A DNA stretch of 64,000 bases from Megalonaias nervosa (taxonomy: Eukaryota; Mollusca; Bivalvia; Unionida; Unionidae). Below the pieces are notes generated by a model. It searched no databases and was not told where the DNA came from. It was given only the letters and a program-made list of their open reading frames with translations. The stretch lies in assembly GCA_016617855.1 (NCBI GenBank), contig JAECUM010003733.1:124001-188000 (forward strand), given 5' to 3'. This document shows positions 13,021 to 24,188 of this stretch, in pieces (within the stretch, counting starts at the first letter, position 1; each line of letters starts with the position of its first letter). The position numbers were made by a program, and so were the translations under genes.

Positions 13021-13859
13021 AGTACAGATTTGTTTTGAATTTCATGTGCCCATCATAATGCAGAATAGATTCCATCCTTACAAATTTGGTTTCTTCATGA
13101 TTCGGTATAGCGTATTTTTTTTTTCTTCTTCAAAGTGGGCAGAGTAGAATTTTATAAGTCATATTTGGCATTTGCAAATATGTGCAGATTTTAAATTTTA
13201 GCAGGCCAACTGGTTTTATTTTTTGTACCTCAAGTTGATAAAGTTCTCAGTGTAGCGCGCTCTGAATTGACTCAGAATTAGGTCAGAATTAGTCAACATC
13301 CAACAAAGGAACAGTTGGAGAGAACAGACTGCGGAGTCAAATGATGCAATTTAAATCGCTGTTTCCTTAGAAGAAAGTTTAAGGGTGTCAAATTAAACAG
13401 CTGTTGGCTGTGATTAGAATGAAGAATACTCCCCTACCTACTCTTTTGAGTTTGATTGGCTTCTGCATGTTTAAAATTGCCAGTGGATGCACATAGCTTG
13501 AAGAGTGCTTCATATTTCCTTGGTAATGAATGTGTTGCCTTTTATTGATCTCTTTACTTATAGTTTCAGCAACAGCAGTTTATGATATTTACTTAATGAT
13601 TATCAAACCAATTTGTTTTTTCAATGCATGTACAAGTACCACTGGATTAGTACTGGGGGCAGGGGAGGAATCCCATTTAAATAAGATTTTGTCGAGTCAC
13701 TTTGCTGCTTTTGCTGAGAACGGGAAACACCAAAATATTCTCATTAAACACAATATTTTCCCTCAAGGTATTAAAATGGTTGCCTTTTGAAGAGACATTT
13801 ATTTCAGTGAATGATAAATTCTGGCAATTTGTTTTTGCAAATTCAGTCTAACTCGCTTC

Positions 13860-13930
13860 AGTTTTATCCAGTGACCTAAGTGACTAGTGCGTCCACCTCA
13901 GATGAGGGAGGTTGCAAGTTCAGACATACT
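13860..13930 (+). repeat. SINE head (tRNA-like), truncated
   Basis: The text 'GTGACCTAAGTGACTAGTGCGTCC' in part resembles a tRNA A-box region, and 'GGTTGCAAGTTCAGA' resembles a degenerate B-box 30-odd bases later. The same 'GTGCGTCC.CCTCAGAT..GGGAGGT' core is present on the minus strand at 40345-40492, so the two are probably copies of one tRNA-derived SINE. It runs into a family B repeat at its 3' side. Confidence 0.5.
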
Positions 13931-14240
13931 ATTATTCATTGATTTTAGATAATTTTTGGTTCACCTGGCTGTATGGATTTTGCTCCACCATAAGCTTGTT
14001 ATTGTCTTAGACAGGTTTTATAATAAACAAGATCAGTGAATATAAATTAGACTCTTTTTCATCTGATCGGTGAGTTTGTTGCCCATCCAGATTTAGAGAT
14101 ATGAGTCCATTTGTATAAAACTCCATAAATGGGTATTATCATCAAGATCCTGAAGGACTTCATTTATGATCTAGAGAATGTACATGTTGATAATGCCATT
14201 AGACTTACAACCAGTATTTATCAGGTTATAATAAAATTTC
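13931..14240 (+). repeat. Repeat family B copy
   Basis: Contains 'ccaccataagcttgttattgtcttagacag', the same phrase as 5900-5950 ('ccacattaagcttattatcatggtcatagacca'), and 'atcatcaagatcctgaaggactt'. Phrase order matches the copy at 5560-6030. Confidence 0.45.
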
Positions 14241-14249
14241 TAGAATCAA

Positions 14250-15470
14250 CATGATAAAACGTTTTGGAGATAGTTTACCTAGATTATGTTCTTAAATAGT
14301 AGCATTATAGCGGTACAAGATCGGCTGGTACACCACGGTTCCCAATCCCAAAAGCTGTTTTTTTTCCCCATGACTTTTTCCCACTGGGCACGGTTATACA
14401 CATTTGCATCTGTGATTGTGATCCACGTGAGCCCCCAAGTGAAGTTCGCACGAGGTGCCCCAGTCAGATCAATACAACCGCGGTGAGCTTGTTGTATCAC
14501 TGTTATTATTGATCTGCAGTATACTGACTCTTGCCTACTGGTTTATTTCTTATGTACAAGACAGCATAAGTAGAAAAATAGGGTATTATGCATTGCCCAT
14601 TATTTTCAAAGAGCAAATCGACCATTTCTTAACACAAGCTGTCCATGTGAAACAACTCCAAATTATTGTTGGTGAATGTGCTGTTTAATAATTTGAGATG
14701 TAGCATTACCAACCAAAGATGCCAGCTATGATAAATGTGTGGGATTACGTATGCAAAAATCTTGAACTTTGATAAAACATGATAAACTTTTGGGACCACA
14801 TATGATATTTTTAACATTGTTATGTACACTATGAAAATAATAGGTGATGGTTTGGTAATTAAAAAATGGCATAGTTTTCACATTGACAAATAAGGGCGTA
14901 TGACATTGGTTTTTATTTGCACCGTTATGTTTTCATATTTGTTTTTTCTTTTACATAATAAGAATTCTCGTGCCCTGACCAGTTCATGTGTCATGCTGTT
15001 TAATTCATTGAGACATTTCAGGTTCGAATCACACTCGCGGAAAATTATATTTTTCATATAATTGGGTAAGCATTGAGCTTAGTTTGAGTTGCACACGAAA
15101 ATGAAAGTAAAATCTGATGATGAACTGTTAGTGTAAATTATAGCTATGAGGTATGCATAATTCTTTGAGAAGGTCTTTAGTCTGAAACAACATCCAAATC
15201 TTCTAGGATATTGTTTGGCAGTAGGGATTCATTCGGGATTGCAAGCTCAAATCACCATAATTGACACTGACTTGAACACAACTGTTGACTGTAAGAAATC
15301 AGAGTGCAACAGCTTAAGACAGTAGAGTGTATATGATTCTTAAAGAAATAACTGTTCACAACCACAACTGAAAATATAATATTAGATAAGTACAGTTCTT
15401 GAATTCCAGCCTCGAAAAACTCGTTAGTAACTTTGTAGCAGGAAGCAATGATCGATTTAAGATTACTTGT
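14250..15470. other. Unresolved stretch beside a Polinton fragment
   Basis: No gene could be supported. It may include older parts of the decayed Polinton that begins recognisably at about 15480, but no other conserved Polinton motif was found here. The minus frame at 14279-14500 is tryptophan-rich but matches nothing I recognise. Confidence 0.35.
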
Positions 15471-15479
15471 CAATATGGT

Positions 15480-16740
15480 GATGCGGATAAAGAAACGTTC
15501 GGTTTGCACGCTAGCAGAGAAATACACCCGTACGAGTACGTGAGCGACTAAGACAAGGTTGACGAAAATCAACTGCCTTCTATTTATCACTATCTCGCCA
15601 GGAACTTAAGACATGTGAACAACGTCTTGTTAACATTTGGTTGTTATAATCTTGACGCCCACTACGATCTGTATCTGCGTATGGATGTGTTTATGCTCGT
15701 GGATGTCTTTAAGACATTTCGTGATACAACCATGCACATGCTCAATCCCTCGCATTACTTCGCGTTACCTGGAATGGCGTGGGACTCTATTATAAAATCC
15801 AAGGTCGAGTTGGAATTATTCACATATATTGATGCGCCTGTTTGTTGAACGAAGCATGTGTGGCGGCATTTCAATGAAGAGTCACCAATACACTCTTGCC
15901 AACAATCCGCTTTTGGATCGATACGATTCTGCTGAACCAAACAGCTACATATTATACCTGGACATCAATACCCAGTATGGCTGGCAATGATGTAGTCAAT
16001 GCTACTAGGTGTGTTTACAGGGACTGATCCCGCGCACGTGGTCATAAACATTCATTGGAGTAAAATCATCATAGCAATTATGGATACTTCTTTGAAGTTT
16101 ATCTGGAATATCCAGACGAGCTGCATTACACCAACAATGGTTATGCACTGTCCATGGAAGCGCTGTCGATGTCTCGCGAGTGACTGGCACCGTTTCAGTG
16201 TGGAATCGTCTATGATTCCAAATACAAGTTTATAGAATGCATCAAACTTGCACTTAACCTAAGCAAGAAACTAAATTGTAGTCCACGTGCGCAGTTTATA
16301 GTTGTATCTACGGCTGTGGATGCGTGTGTCATTGATCCAGCGGTGCTGCGGTTTCGGCAGCATGCCTGGATTGCGCCTTATAAACAAATGAATACAGATC
16401 TTAGCACGGTCGCATCTGACGAATATGAGAAAGGCTGCCTTAAGTTCAAGAACAATGCAGTGTTTGTAAAAAAGAATCATAGAGAGTCTACGAAAACGAA
16501 TCCGAGTGGGCCTTGTCTGGGATAGCTAACGACAAAAAACTCGACAGGCTGATATCGGACCCGTCGCTCGAGTCTTGGAAGATATTTTATGGTTGATTCA
16601 TTGCTGTTCCATTAAAAGATCGAAGTTAAAGCCGACAAAGCCGATCACTGTTGGCGCGTCTGTGTTGGTCTTACCCAAATAACTAATGTACGAGTACTAC
16701 TATGACAAGAGCACTTTCGTATTTCCAGAGAAAATAATCA
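15480..16740 (+). pseudogene. Decayed Polinton protein-primed DNA polymerase fragment (copy P2)
   Basis: A run of family B polymerase motifs typical of Polintons is spread over several frames. In order: an 'HPYEYVSD' region near 15520, 'HYDLYLRMDVFMLVDVFKTFR' in part at 15650-15720, 'FALPGMAWDS' near 15770, 'GGISMKS' near 15865 and 'YLDINTQYGW' near 15955 (the motif A region). A 'GYFFEVYLEYPDELH' stretch lies near 16085, 'EKGCLKFKNNAVF' (degenerate motif B) near 16430 and 'VGASVLVLPK' near 16655. Motif C with its Asp-Thr-Asp is not found. Stops and frameshifts are frequent, so this is a dead fragment. It is far more diverged than the intact element at 23699-39703 and belongs to another lineage. 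No TIR was found. Confidence 0.85.
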
Positions 16741-17305
16741 CTTGAATTCAGTAATTGGAAGAAAATAAAAATTAAGCCCAAACTGGTCACAACATAATAA
16801 AACTTAAAGTGCTAGATGTTATGCACGACTGGTAAAATCCTCACAGTCACGAGATAATATAGTTCTCTGCTTGACCCCAGGTCACAATTAGCATTTTCTA
16901 AAAGCAACCATTACCTAATGGAAAATAACCTTCTAGAATGATCTAATGAGCCTTATTTATTTACAACACAATAGCCTATAAAATTCACTTAGGAATCTCC
17001 AAAACCCTGACCCAAATCAACATATTACTCCTTCCTGTTTACCTGAATAGTAATTCTGTTAATAAGCTCATACACATAGAGAATAATGAAGCTATTATTA
17101 GTTGTTTACATAAATGAAATAAAAAAAAAAAATTAAAGTGAATCAGGTCAAGCAGAAATGAACTCAGTTTTGGACAAGGTCAAGTCCAGCAAACAATGTT
17201 ACATTACAATAACGTGTAATGAAATAAAATATATTAAAACTAATAGACAAACAATTAAATTAAATATGAATAACACTATCCCTAATAAAATATGAAGAGA
17301 CACAT
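16741..17305. other. AT-rich spacer, nothing recognised
   Basis: Low-complexity AT-rich sequence between the Polinton fragment and the Gmr1-like retrotransposon. A 5' LTR would be expected here for the latter, but I could not match any part of it to sequence downstream of 22130. Confidence 0.4.
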
Positions 17306-17309
17306 GAGC

Positions 17310-17870
17310 TTCTCAGTCTTTTATTATCAAGTACTCTGTCTGAGAAGTCTTCTTCTGAAAGTGTCCTTGTTCTGGGAGTAGATCGCGGTTTTATTCAAAT
17401 TCCTCTTCATAATATTAATTGTCATCAGACTCGCTTTCAGGACCAGTGACTATCGACGGTGTAAACTCTTTGTCCATTGAGGGCATTCATTTGTTGTTGG
17501 CAATGATTTAGCTGGATACATGGTTTTGGTTATTCCACTTGTAACTGACAAGCATTGTTTGGATCAAAAGGTTGAGCCTATTGAAAATGAAATCCCTGAT
17601 TTACACCTTGCTTGTGCAGTTACTAGAACTATGGCATAAAGAGCTCTTAAGAATGAAGTTGATCAGAAAATTGTTCCTTTGCCTGACACGTACATTTTGT
17701 CAGGTTTTTGATAAGGTCACTTTACTCCTGTTACTGATCACTCGAAAGGTGTTGTGCATTGTCATCCTCGCGTAACCACTCATAATCTTATTTCTGATCA
17801 GCGTAACAAGCGACAATCACTTTTTGTCGAACAGGAAAAAGATCATGAGCTATCCTGTTTTGTTTCAGAT
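17310..17870 (+). pseudogene. Gmr1-like retrotransposon copy 1: protease/linker region, decayed
   Basis: Across frames one reads 'SDSLSGPVTIDGVNSLSIEGIHLLLAM', a pattern found in the aspartic protease/linker segment upstream of integrase in these elements, followed by 'ALKNEVDQKIVPLPDTYIL' near 17645-17700. Copy 2 shows the same succession at 44280-44840 ('EGIHLL', 'AKRALENDVN'), which supports the assignment. The catalytic Asp-Thr/Ser-Gly triplet of the protease was not located. Multiple frameshifts. Confidence 0.6.
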
Positions 17871-19025
17871 AGCTGTTCCAAAGCTGATTCTGCAAACGTA
17901 CCAACTTGCTATTTTTTAAAAATCGGGATTCTTATGAGAAAAAGGAGACAACCTGATACCCGTTGATGACGAGTGGTCAGTGAACTATCAAATTTTTGTT
18001 TCTAAGTCGTATAGTCAGGAAATTCTTGGTTTAGTCCATGAAATTCCCTTGTCAAGTCACTTAGATCTTACATCATATTTACTGGCGGAAAATTGAATGT
18101 GATGTTTGTAAATATACTTGTCAACTGATTGGAAAACCCAATCAAAAGATACCTAAAGTTCATTTACAAACTATTCCTGCATTTGACGAACCATTTAGCA
18201 GAATAATGGTAGACGGTGTAGGTCCCCTACCTACGACCAAGGCAGGCAACCAATACTCGTTGACTGAATTTGTTTACGTCGACAAGGTTTCCAGAGGCAA
18301 TTCCATAGCGTAATATTAAAACTAAAACTATAGTCAAAGCTCTAATAAAGTTCTTCACACTTTTTGGCCTTCACAAATCCGTCCAATCTTATCAAGGTTC
18401 TAATTTCATGTCAGTAATCTTCAACAAGTTATGTATGAATTAGGTATCCAACAATTTAAGTCCTCTGCATATCATCATGAAAGCCAGGGGGTGTTGGAAA
18501 GATTTCATCACACTTTAATGAATAGGGGATAGGTCATATTGCTTTGATACCAGAAAAGATTGGGACGAAGGAATTCATTTACTGTCGTTTGCTGTTGGGG
18601 AGTCTGTTCAAGAATCCATATGGTTTAGCCCTTATGAACTTGTTTTTAAACACTGTTCGTGTTGAAGTTGTTGAAAGAGAAACTTATTTTAACATATGAA
18701 TCAGAGATTGATCTACTTGATTATGTCTCTGATTTTAAATACAAATTGGCGAAAGCTTGTGTGGGGTATAGAAATAATCTTCAAGTCTACCCAATCAAAA
18801 ATGAAAGTAAGGTATGAAAAACTACAAAAGAATGAACTTTTCAGCCTGATGATAAAGTTCTGGGTGTTTTATCCATACCTCAAAGTCCTATTCAGGCTAT
18901 TTATTATGGTAGCTATACAGTTAAAATGAACTTAAGTGACTAATTATATCATACTCTCGGGAAGCAGAAACTGAAACATCTCTGCCATATAAATCTGTTA
19001 AAGGAGTATGTTGATCGAGATAACT
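17871..19025 (+). pseudogene. Gmr1-like copy 1: integrase (H2C2 zinc finger and rve), decayed
   Basis: Recognisable in order: 'CYFLKIGILMRK' (17905-17945), a degenerate H2C2 zinc-finger segment ending in 'CKYTCQLIGKPNQK' (18085-18150), and 'AFDEPFSRIMVDGVGPLP' (18180-18235) carrying the first catalytic Asp. The second Asp is replaced: the codon at 18390-18392 is TAT (Tyr) within 'SVQSYQGSNF'. The catalytic Glu survives in 'ESQGVLERFHHTL' near 18480-18520. The C-terminal tail 'DDKVLGVLSIPQSPIQAIYYG' is at about 18850-18905. It continues directly into an RT leader instead of ending the polyprotein. Broken by several frameshifts and stops. Confidence 0.8.
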
Positions 19026-19938
19026 CTGTAAATCATTAAACAAATTTAGTTGTTCCTGTCCCACACAGGGACGATTTAAATGATGACGTACAACCGGATG
19101 TTAGTGACTTCGGTTCAAACAGTCTTCCAATTTCTGAAATATTAGCAAATCTGGACAAAAAACTCACCTCTACAGCCACAGGAAAAGAATGCGTTAACGT
19201 AGCTAATATGTAAATATGAGTACTTGTTCCCAGATGTTCCAACTCGAACAAACAAAATCTATTATGATGTTGAAATTGTAGATTCCAAGCCTGTAAAACA
19301 GCATCTTTACAAGATGAATCTTTTCAAGCAAGAAAGTTTGAAAAAGGAAATTGAATATTTGTTGGAAAGTTATTTTATTGACCAATACAAGTAACTGGAG
19401 TTCGGCGTGTATTCTTGTGTCGAAACCAGGTAATTCTTTCTGTATGTGCACAAATTACAGGAAAGTAACAGTGTCACCAAAACAGACTCATTTCCAATAC
19501 CAAGAATTGATGACTTTATTGAAAGAATTGGAAACACAAAATATGTCACCAAATTTGACCTGCTAAAAGGATTCCGGCAGATTCCACTTACTATACAGCA
19601 GAAGAGATTTCGGCCTTTGCAACTCCAGATGGACCAGTACAAAGGATGCCATTTGGTATGAAATATTCTCTCTCTACATTCCAGCACTTTATGAACATGA
19701 TAACTTCTGGTATAGATGATGTGTACATCGACAACTTCATTATATGTGGCTAGTCCTGGAAAGATCACCTGGAAACTATCTGAAATTCTTCGTGTCACAT
19801 GGTGAGGCAAATTTGATAATTAATTGAAGTAAAAGTGAATTTTACCGAGCTTGCGTCACATTTTTAGGACTTATTGTTGGACATGTTCAAGTCAAGCCCG
19901 TGGAAGCTAAAGTTAAAGCTATCTCTGAATTTCCTGTG
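19026..19938 (+). pseudogene. Gmr1-like copy 1: reverse transcriptase, N-terminal part
   Basis: Reads 'LFPDVPTRTNKIYYDVEIVD' near 19220-19280, 'SWSSACILVSKPGNSFCMC' in part near 19390-19450, and 'TKTDSFPIPRIDDFIERIG' near 19475-19530. 'YVTKFDLLKGFRQIPLT' follows at 19545-19590 (palm motif with FDLLKG) and 'EFPV' ends at 19938. These are standard Ty3/gypsy RT blocks. The YxDD region is degenerate ('DVYIDNFI' near 19720). The frame is then interrupted by a solo LTR and resumes at 21552 with 'PISK', the second copy of the 5-bp target (21547-21551) being a duplication. Confidence 0.85.
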
Positions 19939-21546
19939 TGTCACAACCCCTCTACATTATTAGGACTTAATACGATAGAAAGGTGGACATTTAAACATTT
20001 AAATTTTGGATGAATCACGAGCCCCCAGTCACCAATACCGACAACCTAAATACATGAACAACTCAATGTAAAACTATATAACAGTTTAATCAGCATTAAT
20101 AATATTCAAGTAATTTCTGGATATAAATCTTACAGTACACTTCACAAACAAATTAGTAAATTAACTTGTCTTGTTAACAAATGCCTTCTTTATTGCATCA
20201 CATGAGAGTTAACGTCCTAATGTGAGAGAGTCTCCGTCCAGTGAATAGTCCCTTGCAGTCATCTGTATTCATTCTTATCACATTCTTCCTTCTCCTTCCT
20301 TCCTGCCCTCTTCCTCTGCCGTTCCTTGCACTATTCTCCTTCTTCTGCACCCTTCCTGTGCTACTTCTTGTACTCCGTTACTCCTTGTATTATCCTCGTA
20401 CTTACTCCTTCCCTCTCTTGAGAGTTTAGTGCCGTCTCCACGTGAACCCTGAGAGCTTCCTGTAGAAAATATAAGGGACGTACATCTAGGTCTTCATATG
20501 CTCCTCTCGTAATCTACCACTCTCTCACGGACTTCTCTTCAGACAAAGGCGAACATTTTACCAGGCCCTTATCACACACACTAACGTCTCTCATTCTATA
20601 CACGCCTTGCTCTACATACGAATAATATTACTTAACGAAGTTTCGTAGCACACGCACACAAACCGTCTAAATGTTACATCCCGACACAGCAATCTACGGC
20701 TGTTACGGTAATCGATCACATTGTCTGTGTCCTACGAATAATAGAATGATAAATAGAAATATGTAAATACATATACATACAAATTCACTCTTCCGTACTT
20801 CACATAATTCTTAGTCTACATACTGATAAATGCAAATACACATCCCAATTCAATTTTCTAATAGATTCAACTATACACTATGATGTAATATTCTCTAATA
20901 ATTCTACGATATGTTATGTTCCATGTCCTAATAAAATAGCTGTACGTTATAATATACAATCTAGCAAATTCCTATTTACACAAATCGACAAAAATATTCG
21001 GCTGAGAGATTTCCTACCTGTAGAAGCTTTCTATTTCTTTCCCAGTTCAATTCCTCTTCCCTTTATTTATGAGTCTCTCGCTCAGGATGGTCGTTTCCCC
21101 TAGAATTCTTTTTGATAATTCCTTGTATCCTTCCATTCCATCCAAACGTCAGGAATCCACTGATTGATGTTACCCAGGTAATGGCTAGATGTTTCTTTGT
21201 CCCCTTGTCTGTCTGATACATTAGCTGCTCCTACTGGTAGGTTTTAAAATTTCTCTCATTCTGATTGGCTGGTACTCCTAGTTTGATGTTTGCTTTTTCG
21301 GCACGAATCTTTCACAGGTAACTGTGAACGCAGAAATCTGACCTTCTTAACGACACAAAGAGTTTAACCCCATTGAAGCGAATAATCGACTCAACCATCT
21401 AATTACTGAACAAAAACACAGCCGGCCATCCGCTGTGGGTCTCACAAAGCCTTTAGTCAACTGTCATAGACTTACATAACCCTTAGCCTGTAAGAAAGTT
21501 AGAATCACAGTCGTAAAGATGAAAAAATTCTGACTATTTCCTCACA
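19939..21546. mobile_element. Solo LTR (1,608 bp) inserted in the RT, TSD CTGTG
   Basis: Begins TGTCACAACC and ends TTCCTCACA, the TG...CA ends of an LTR. The 5-bp target-site duplication CTGTG is at 19934-19938 and 21547-21551. Removing the insertion and one CTGTG restores the coding phase of the surrounding RT: the frame reads ...E-F-P-V before and P-I-S-K after, as expected for this RT block. No internal coding region remains, so it arose by LTR-LTR recombination. The parent family was not identified; its length and GC-poor, pyrimidine-rich interior (for example 20270-20420) are its main visible traits. Confidence 0.8.
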
Positions 21547-22132
21547 CTGTGCCCATCAGTAAAATGTAACTGATGCTAATGTTGGGTATGGCTGGATGTT
21601 ATCGGAAATTTTGCACACATTTCTCCATAATTGCTGAGTCTCTGGCCAGTTTATTTATTGAATAAGAACACCAAGTCTTATTGGTCTGCAAAATGTCTGG
21701 AGGGGTTCGATAAATTAAAAGCCATGGATAAAAGTGCATCAGTTCTTTCAGCTCAAAATTTCAATCAACCATTTAAAATGTCTGTTGATGCAAGTGATGT
21801 AGGGGTTGGTGGCGTATTAATTCAGGAAGATAAAAATGGCGTGGATCACCAAGTGTGCTATTTCTAAAAAAAAAAATAAGCAGCAGATAAATTATTCTCC
21901 TATCGAGAAAGAATGCTTTAGTTTGATTTTGGCATTACACCACTTTGAAGTATTTATTAATTCAGCCCCTTCTCCGACTATAGTATTCATTGTTCACAAC
22001 TCCTCACCGAAATGAAAATAAAAATCGGCGTTCAGTTAGAGTTTGACATTGCAAGACTTGCAAGGACATTCGGCACACCAACGGAAAGAAAATTTAATTG
22101 CAGATGCACATTCACCTGTATAGAAGTTCTAT
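21547..22132 (+). pseudogene. Gmr1-like copy 1: RT thumb and RNase H, decayed
   Basis: After the solo LTR the retroelement resumes with 'GMAGCYRKFCTHFSIIAESLASL' in part (21585-21650), then the RNase H block 'FNQPFKMSVDASDVGVGGVLIQ' in part (21760-21830), whose Asp in VDAS is the conserved catalytic position. 'HHFEVFINS' (about 21940-21970) and a 'RKENLIADAHSP' tail follow at about 22085-22115. Stops at 21658, 21866 and later show it is dead. No 3' LTR was recognised downstream. Confidence 0.8.
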
Positions 22133-22134
22133 AT

Positions 22135-22560
22135 TGTTTGATTTGGTATATATTATTGTACATTAACTATACATCTTCTGGTGTAGTTTGATTGTTATTA
22201 TCATTTTTGTGTTTGATATGGAAAAATAAAGCTTTATTGCATAAAAGTTTCTTTGGATATTCTGTTTGTAAGCGCTATGTTCAATTCGTTTGTACTATTC
22301 GATTTCTCATGCGGTGATTCACATTTAGGGATACTACATAATTGACATTTGTGTCTTCTAGAAATTCTAATTCTTTTCGGAAGTTGAAACATATCCATAA
22401 ATGGTGGAGAATTGTGAAAATTTTAAAACAAAAAGAATGAAAATTCCGCGTATGAAAATGATGATGATGTAGAGACAAAACCAAGACAAAGTCTAATTCA
22501 AGTTGACGATACTGTAAAGCTTGATAATAATTTTCATTTTGTTGTTTGTCTATAGGGTTC
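22135..22560. other. Spacer between retroelement and LINE
   Basis: AT-rich sequence with no recognised gene. An 'aataaa' lies near 22225. The stretch may include the 3' end of the Gmr1-like copy and the 3' untranslated tail of the minus-strand LINE. Confidence 0.4.
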
Positions 22561-23698
22561 GAAGATGACTATGGCATCACTAACTGGCTGTGTTTCTGTG
22601 AGTATGTGAGTAGATGATCAAGCCATTTTTTGCTCCAACCTGCCCGTGTAACACTTGACGAGAGATGTCGATTGGGTTTGCTTGAGATCACTTTCCCTCC
22701 TTCAGCTTGATGTAGAAGGTTTTCCTTGGTAGTCACTCTTCTGACATCCTGAAGACGTGGCCTCCGAATCTCAACTGATTTCAGCAGCTGCTTGTGAAAG
22801 TTTGGAATGCCAACCCCTGCGAGAATTCAATGTCTGGAACCCTGTCCTGCCATCTTATCCTCATCAGTTTCCTCTGGCAGCCCATGTGAAAATGATTCAG
22901 CTTCTTGCCATGGCGTCAGTACACCGTCCAGGCTTCTTAAGCATACAGCAGGGTCTGCAACAATTTGACAGCAGGTCAATTACTTTCACAGTTTCAGTCA
23001 ACTTCGGAGGATCCGTAAGTATTATGCTGATTTCCAGTTGGGGCAGTCGATAAAATGTCTCATAGCTGAAAGATGACTGTTGATTGAGGATGCTGTTGAT
23101 TAAAGTGTACAGCCCGTCTTTAAAGTATATTTTCTAATTCATTAAGCAGCGTGGCCCTGCCAGCACTCAGTATTGAAGAGGGCCAGCACTCAGTATTGCA
23201 GATGTTCCTGATAACAGTAGATTGTCTTCAATGCATCATGGAAGTTCTTGATGTCATTCGTGTCTGTATGAATGAAACTTATCAGCCTTATTGCTCAGCA
23301 ATGAGTCTTGCAACTCTCTTGAAGTTGCTGATGGCTGCCTTCTTAGATGATGAAGTGCTTTCTTCTACGCAGGCATTCTGTATGCGATGTTTGTCATACA
23401 GAAGTCTCTGTAAGGCAGCTTCGTTCTCATCAAACCAATCTTGATGTTTACGTGTGGTGGAGTGGGACAAAATATTTTGGAAGCAGTTGAGTACACAGAG
23501 TCTCTGAAGGATGCCCAGTTTGCTCCAGTTTCAATATGGATACGTTAAGCGTTTAGGGCACTTTTGTCGTCTTATTGAGCCTGTAGGCACTCCAGCATTT
23601 TGGATTTCTCATGGCCTTCGTCACTCGGACATCCTACTTGCATCTTCTCGAGATGATGAGGTAGTCAGTAAAATGCCTTTGCTTGGAGCATGGATGCA
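22561..23698 (-). pseudogene. Non-LTR retrotransposon (endonuclease/RT LINE), 3' half, split by the Polinton
   Basis: Reading the minus strand from 23698: 'HPCSKQRHFTDYLI' and 'DVRVTKAM' complete the apurinic-type endonuclease. Next come 'LRDSVYSTASKILSHSTTRK', 'HQDWFDENEAALQRLLYDK' (about 23400-23450) and 'RLPQLEISIILTDPPKL' (about 23000-23050). Then there is a jump to 'GRCTDAMARS' and the C-terminal 'LRFGGHVFRM' block (about 22745-22780). This order matches the 'craniofacial development protein 2-like' endonuclease-reverse transcriptase LINEs found widely in invertebrates. The catalytic palm of the RT is missing, so an internal deletion preceded or followed insertion. The other half lies at 39704-40335. 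Confidence 0.85.
23693..23698. repeat. Target-site duplication GATGCA (left)
   Basis: Matches 39704-39709. With one copy removed, the LINE reads continuously on the minus strand as ...T-S-R-M-H-P-C-S-K..., confirming the Polinton borders to the base, apart from an ambiguous terminal A. Confidence 0.92.
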
Positions 23699-24167
23699 GT
23701 AGTAAGGGAAAAGGCTGGTTCTATCTCAAAGACCTCTTTTCACCCCTCCCCACTCTCAGAACAAATACAAATTACTCTCTCAGAGACCCTAAAATTCCCA
23801 CCCCAAACGATTTTCTAAAAACTAAAAGGTTGATCCTAGCTCAAATATATTTTGAGATTAAATGAGCCCATCCCCAGACTACTACAGTAATGCAGTCTGG
23901 AAAATCAATACTCTACAGTGTTTTGGTTGCCTCATGTACGCAGCCTGAAAAATCAATAATACATTTATCAGCCAAGCCAGGTATACATGTTCTAGAACAT
24001 TCCAGAAAACGCCCACGCAAAATGACTCATAATCACATGGAATTTCTAGAAAAACGTCCACGCAGATCTATTAGTATATAAGGCAGGTAAAATTTCCTTC
24101 TGAGGCACTTTCAAGAGGACGTCTTCACCGAGCGGAATCGGGTAAGTGGCATTTTTCATATATTATT
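23699..24167 (+). repeat. Left terminal inverted repeat of the Polinton
   Basis: Pairs with 39228-39703 in inverted orientation. Differences I could see: two fewer terminal AGT units here, C versus T near 23816, and A versus T near 23950. The outer end is GTAGTAAGGGAAAAGG (with a shared A in front). The inner end is near 'catatattatt'. An open frame in each TIR (23890-24081 and mirror) is a by-product of the inversion and I do not call it a gene. Confidence 0.93.
24075..24147 (+). promoter_or_regulatory. Inward TATA box and splice-donor-like site in the left TIR
   Basis: TATATAAG lies at 24075-24082. Sixty bases further in, CGG|GTAAGT (GT at 24142-24143) fits the metazoan 5' splice consensus. 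The interval is relatively GC-rich for this element. Because the TIR is inverted at the right end, the same pair points inward there (TATA at 39313-39320, donor near 39246-39253). It suggests a short non-coding first exon fed from both ends. Inference only; no transcript is visible. Confidence 0.4.
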
Positions 24168-24188
24168 TTTTATTGTTTAGATAATATT

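Noticed and set aside
12720..13147. Overlapping plus ORFs considered as small genes
   Set aside because: They overlap the short inverted-repeat element and lack any domain.
14279..14500. Trp-rich minus ORF considered as a transposase or exon
   Set aside because: No catalytic motif, no splice sites in phase, and no similar copy in the window.
22757..23444. Plus-strand ORFs of 97-98 codons
   Set aside because: Antisense to the decayed LINE, whose minus-strand reading gives ordered, recognisable motifs.
23890..24081. 63-codon ORF present in both TIRs (mirror at 39314-39505)
   Set aside because: It exists twice because the TIR is inverted; no domain, and no independent sign of selection.
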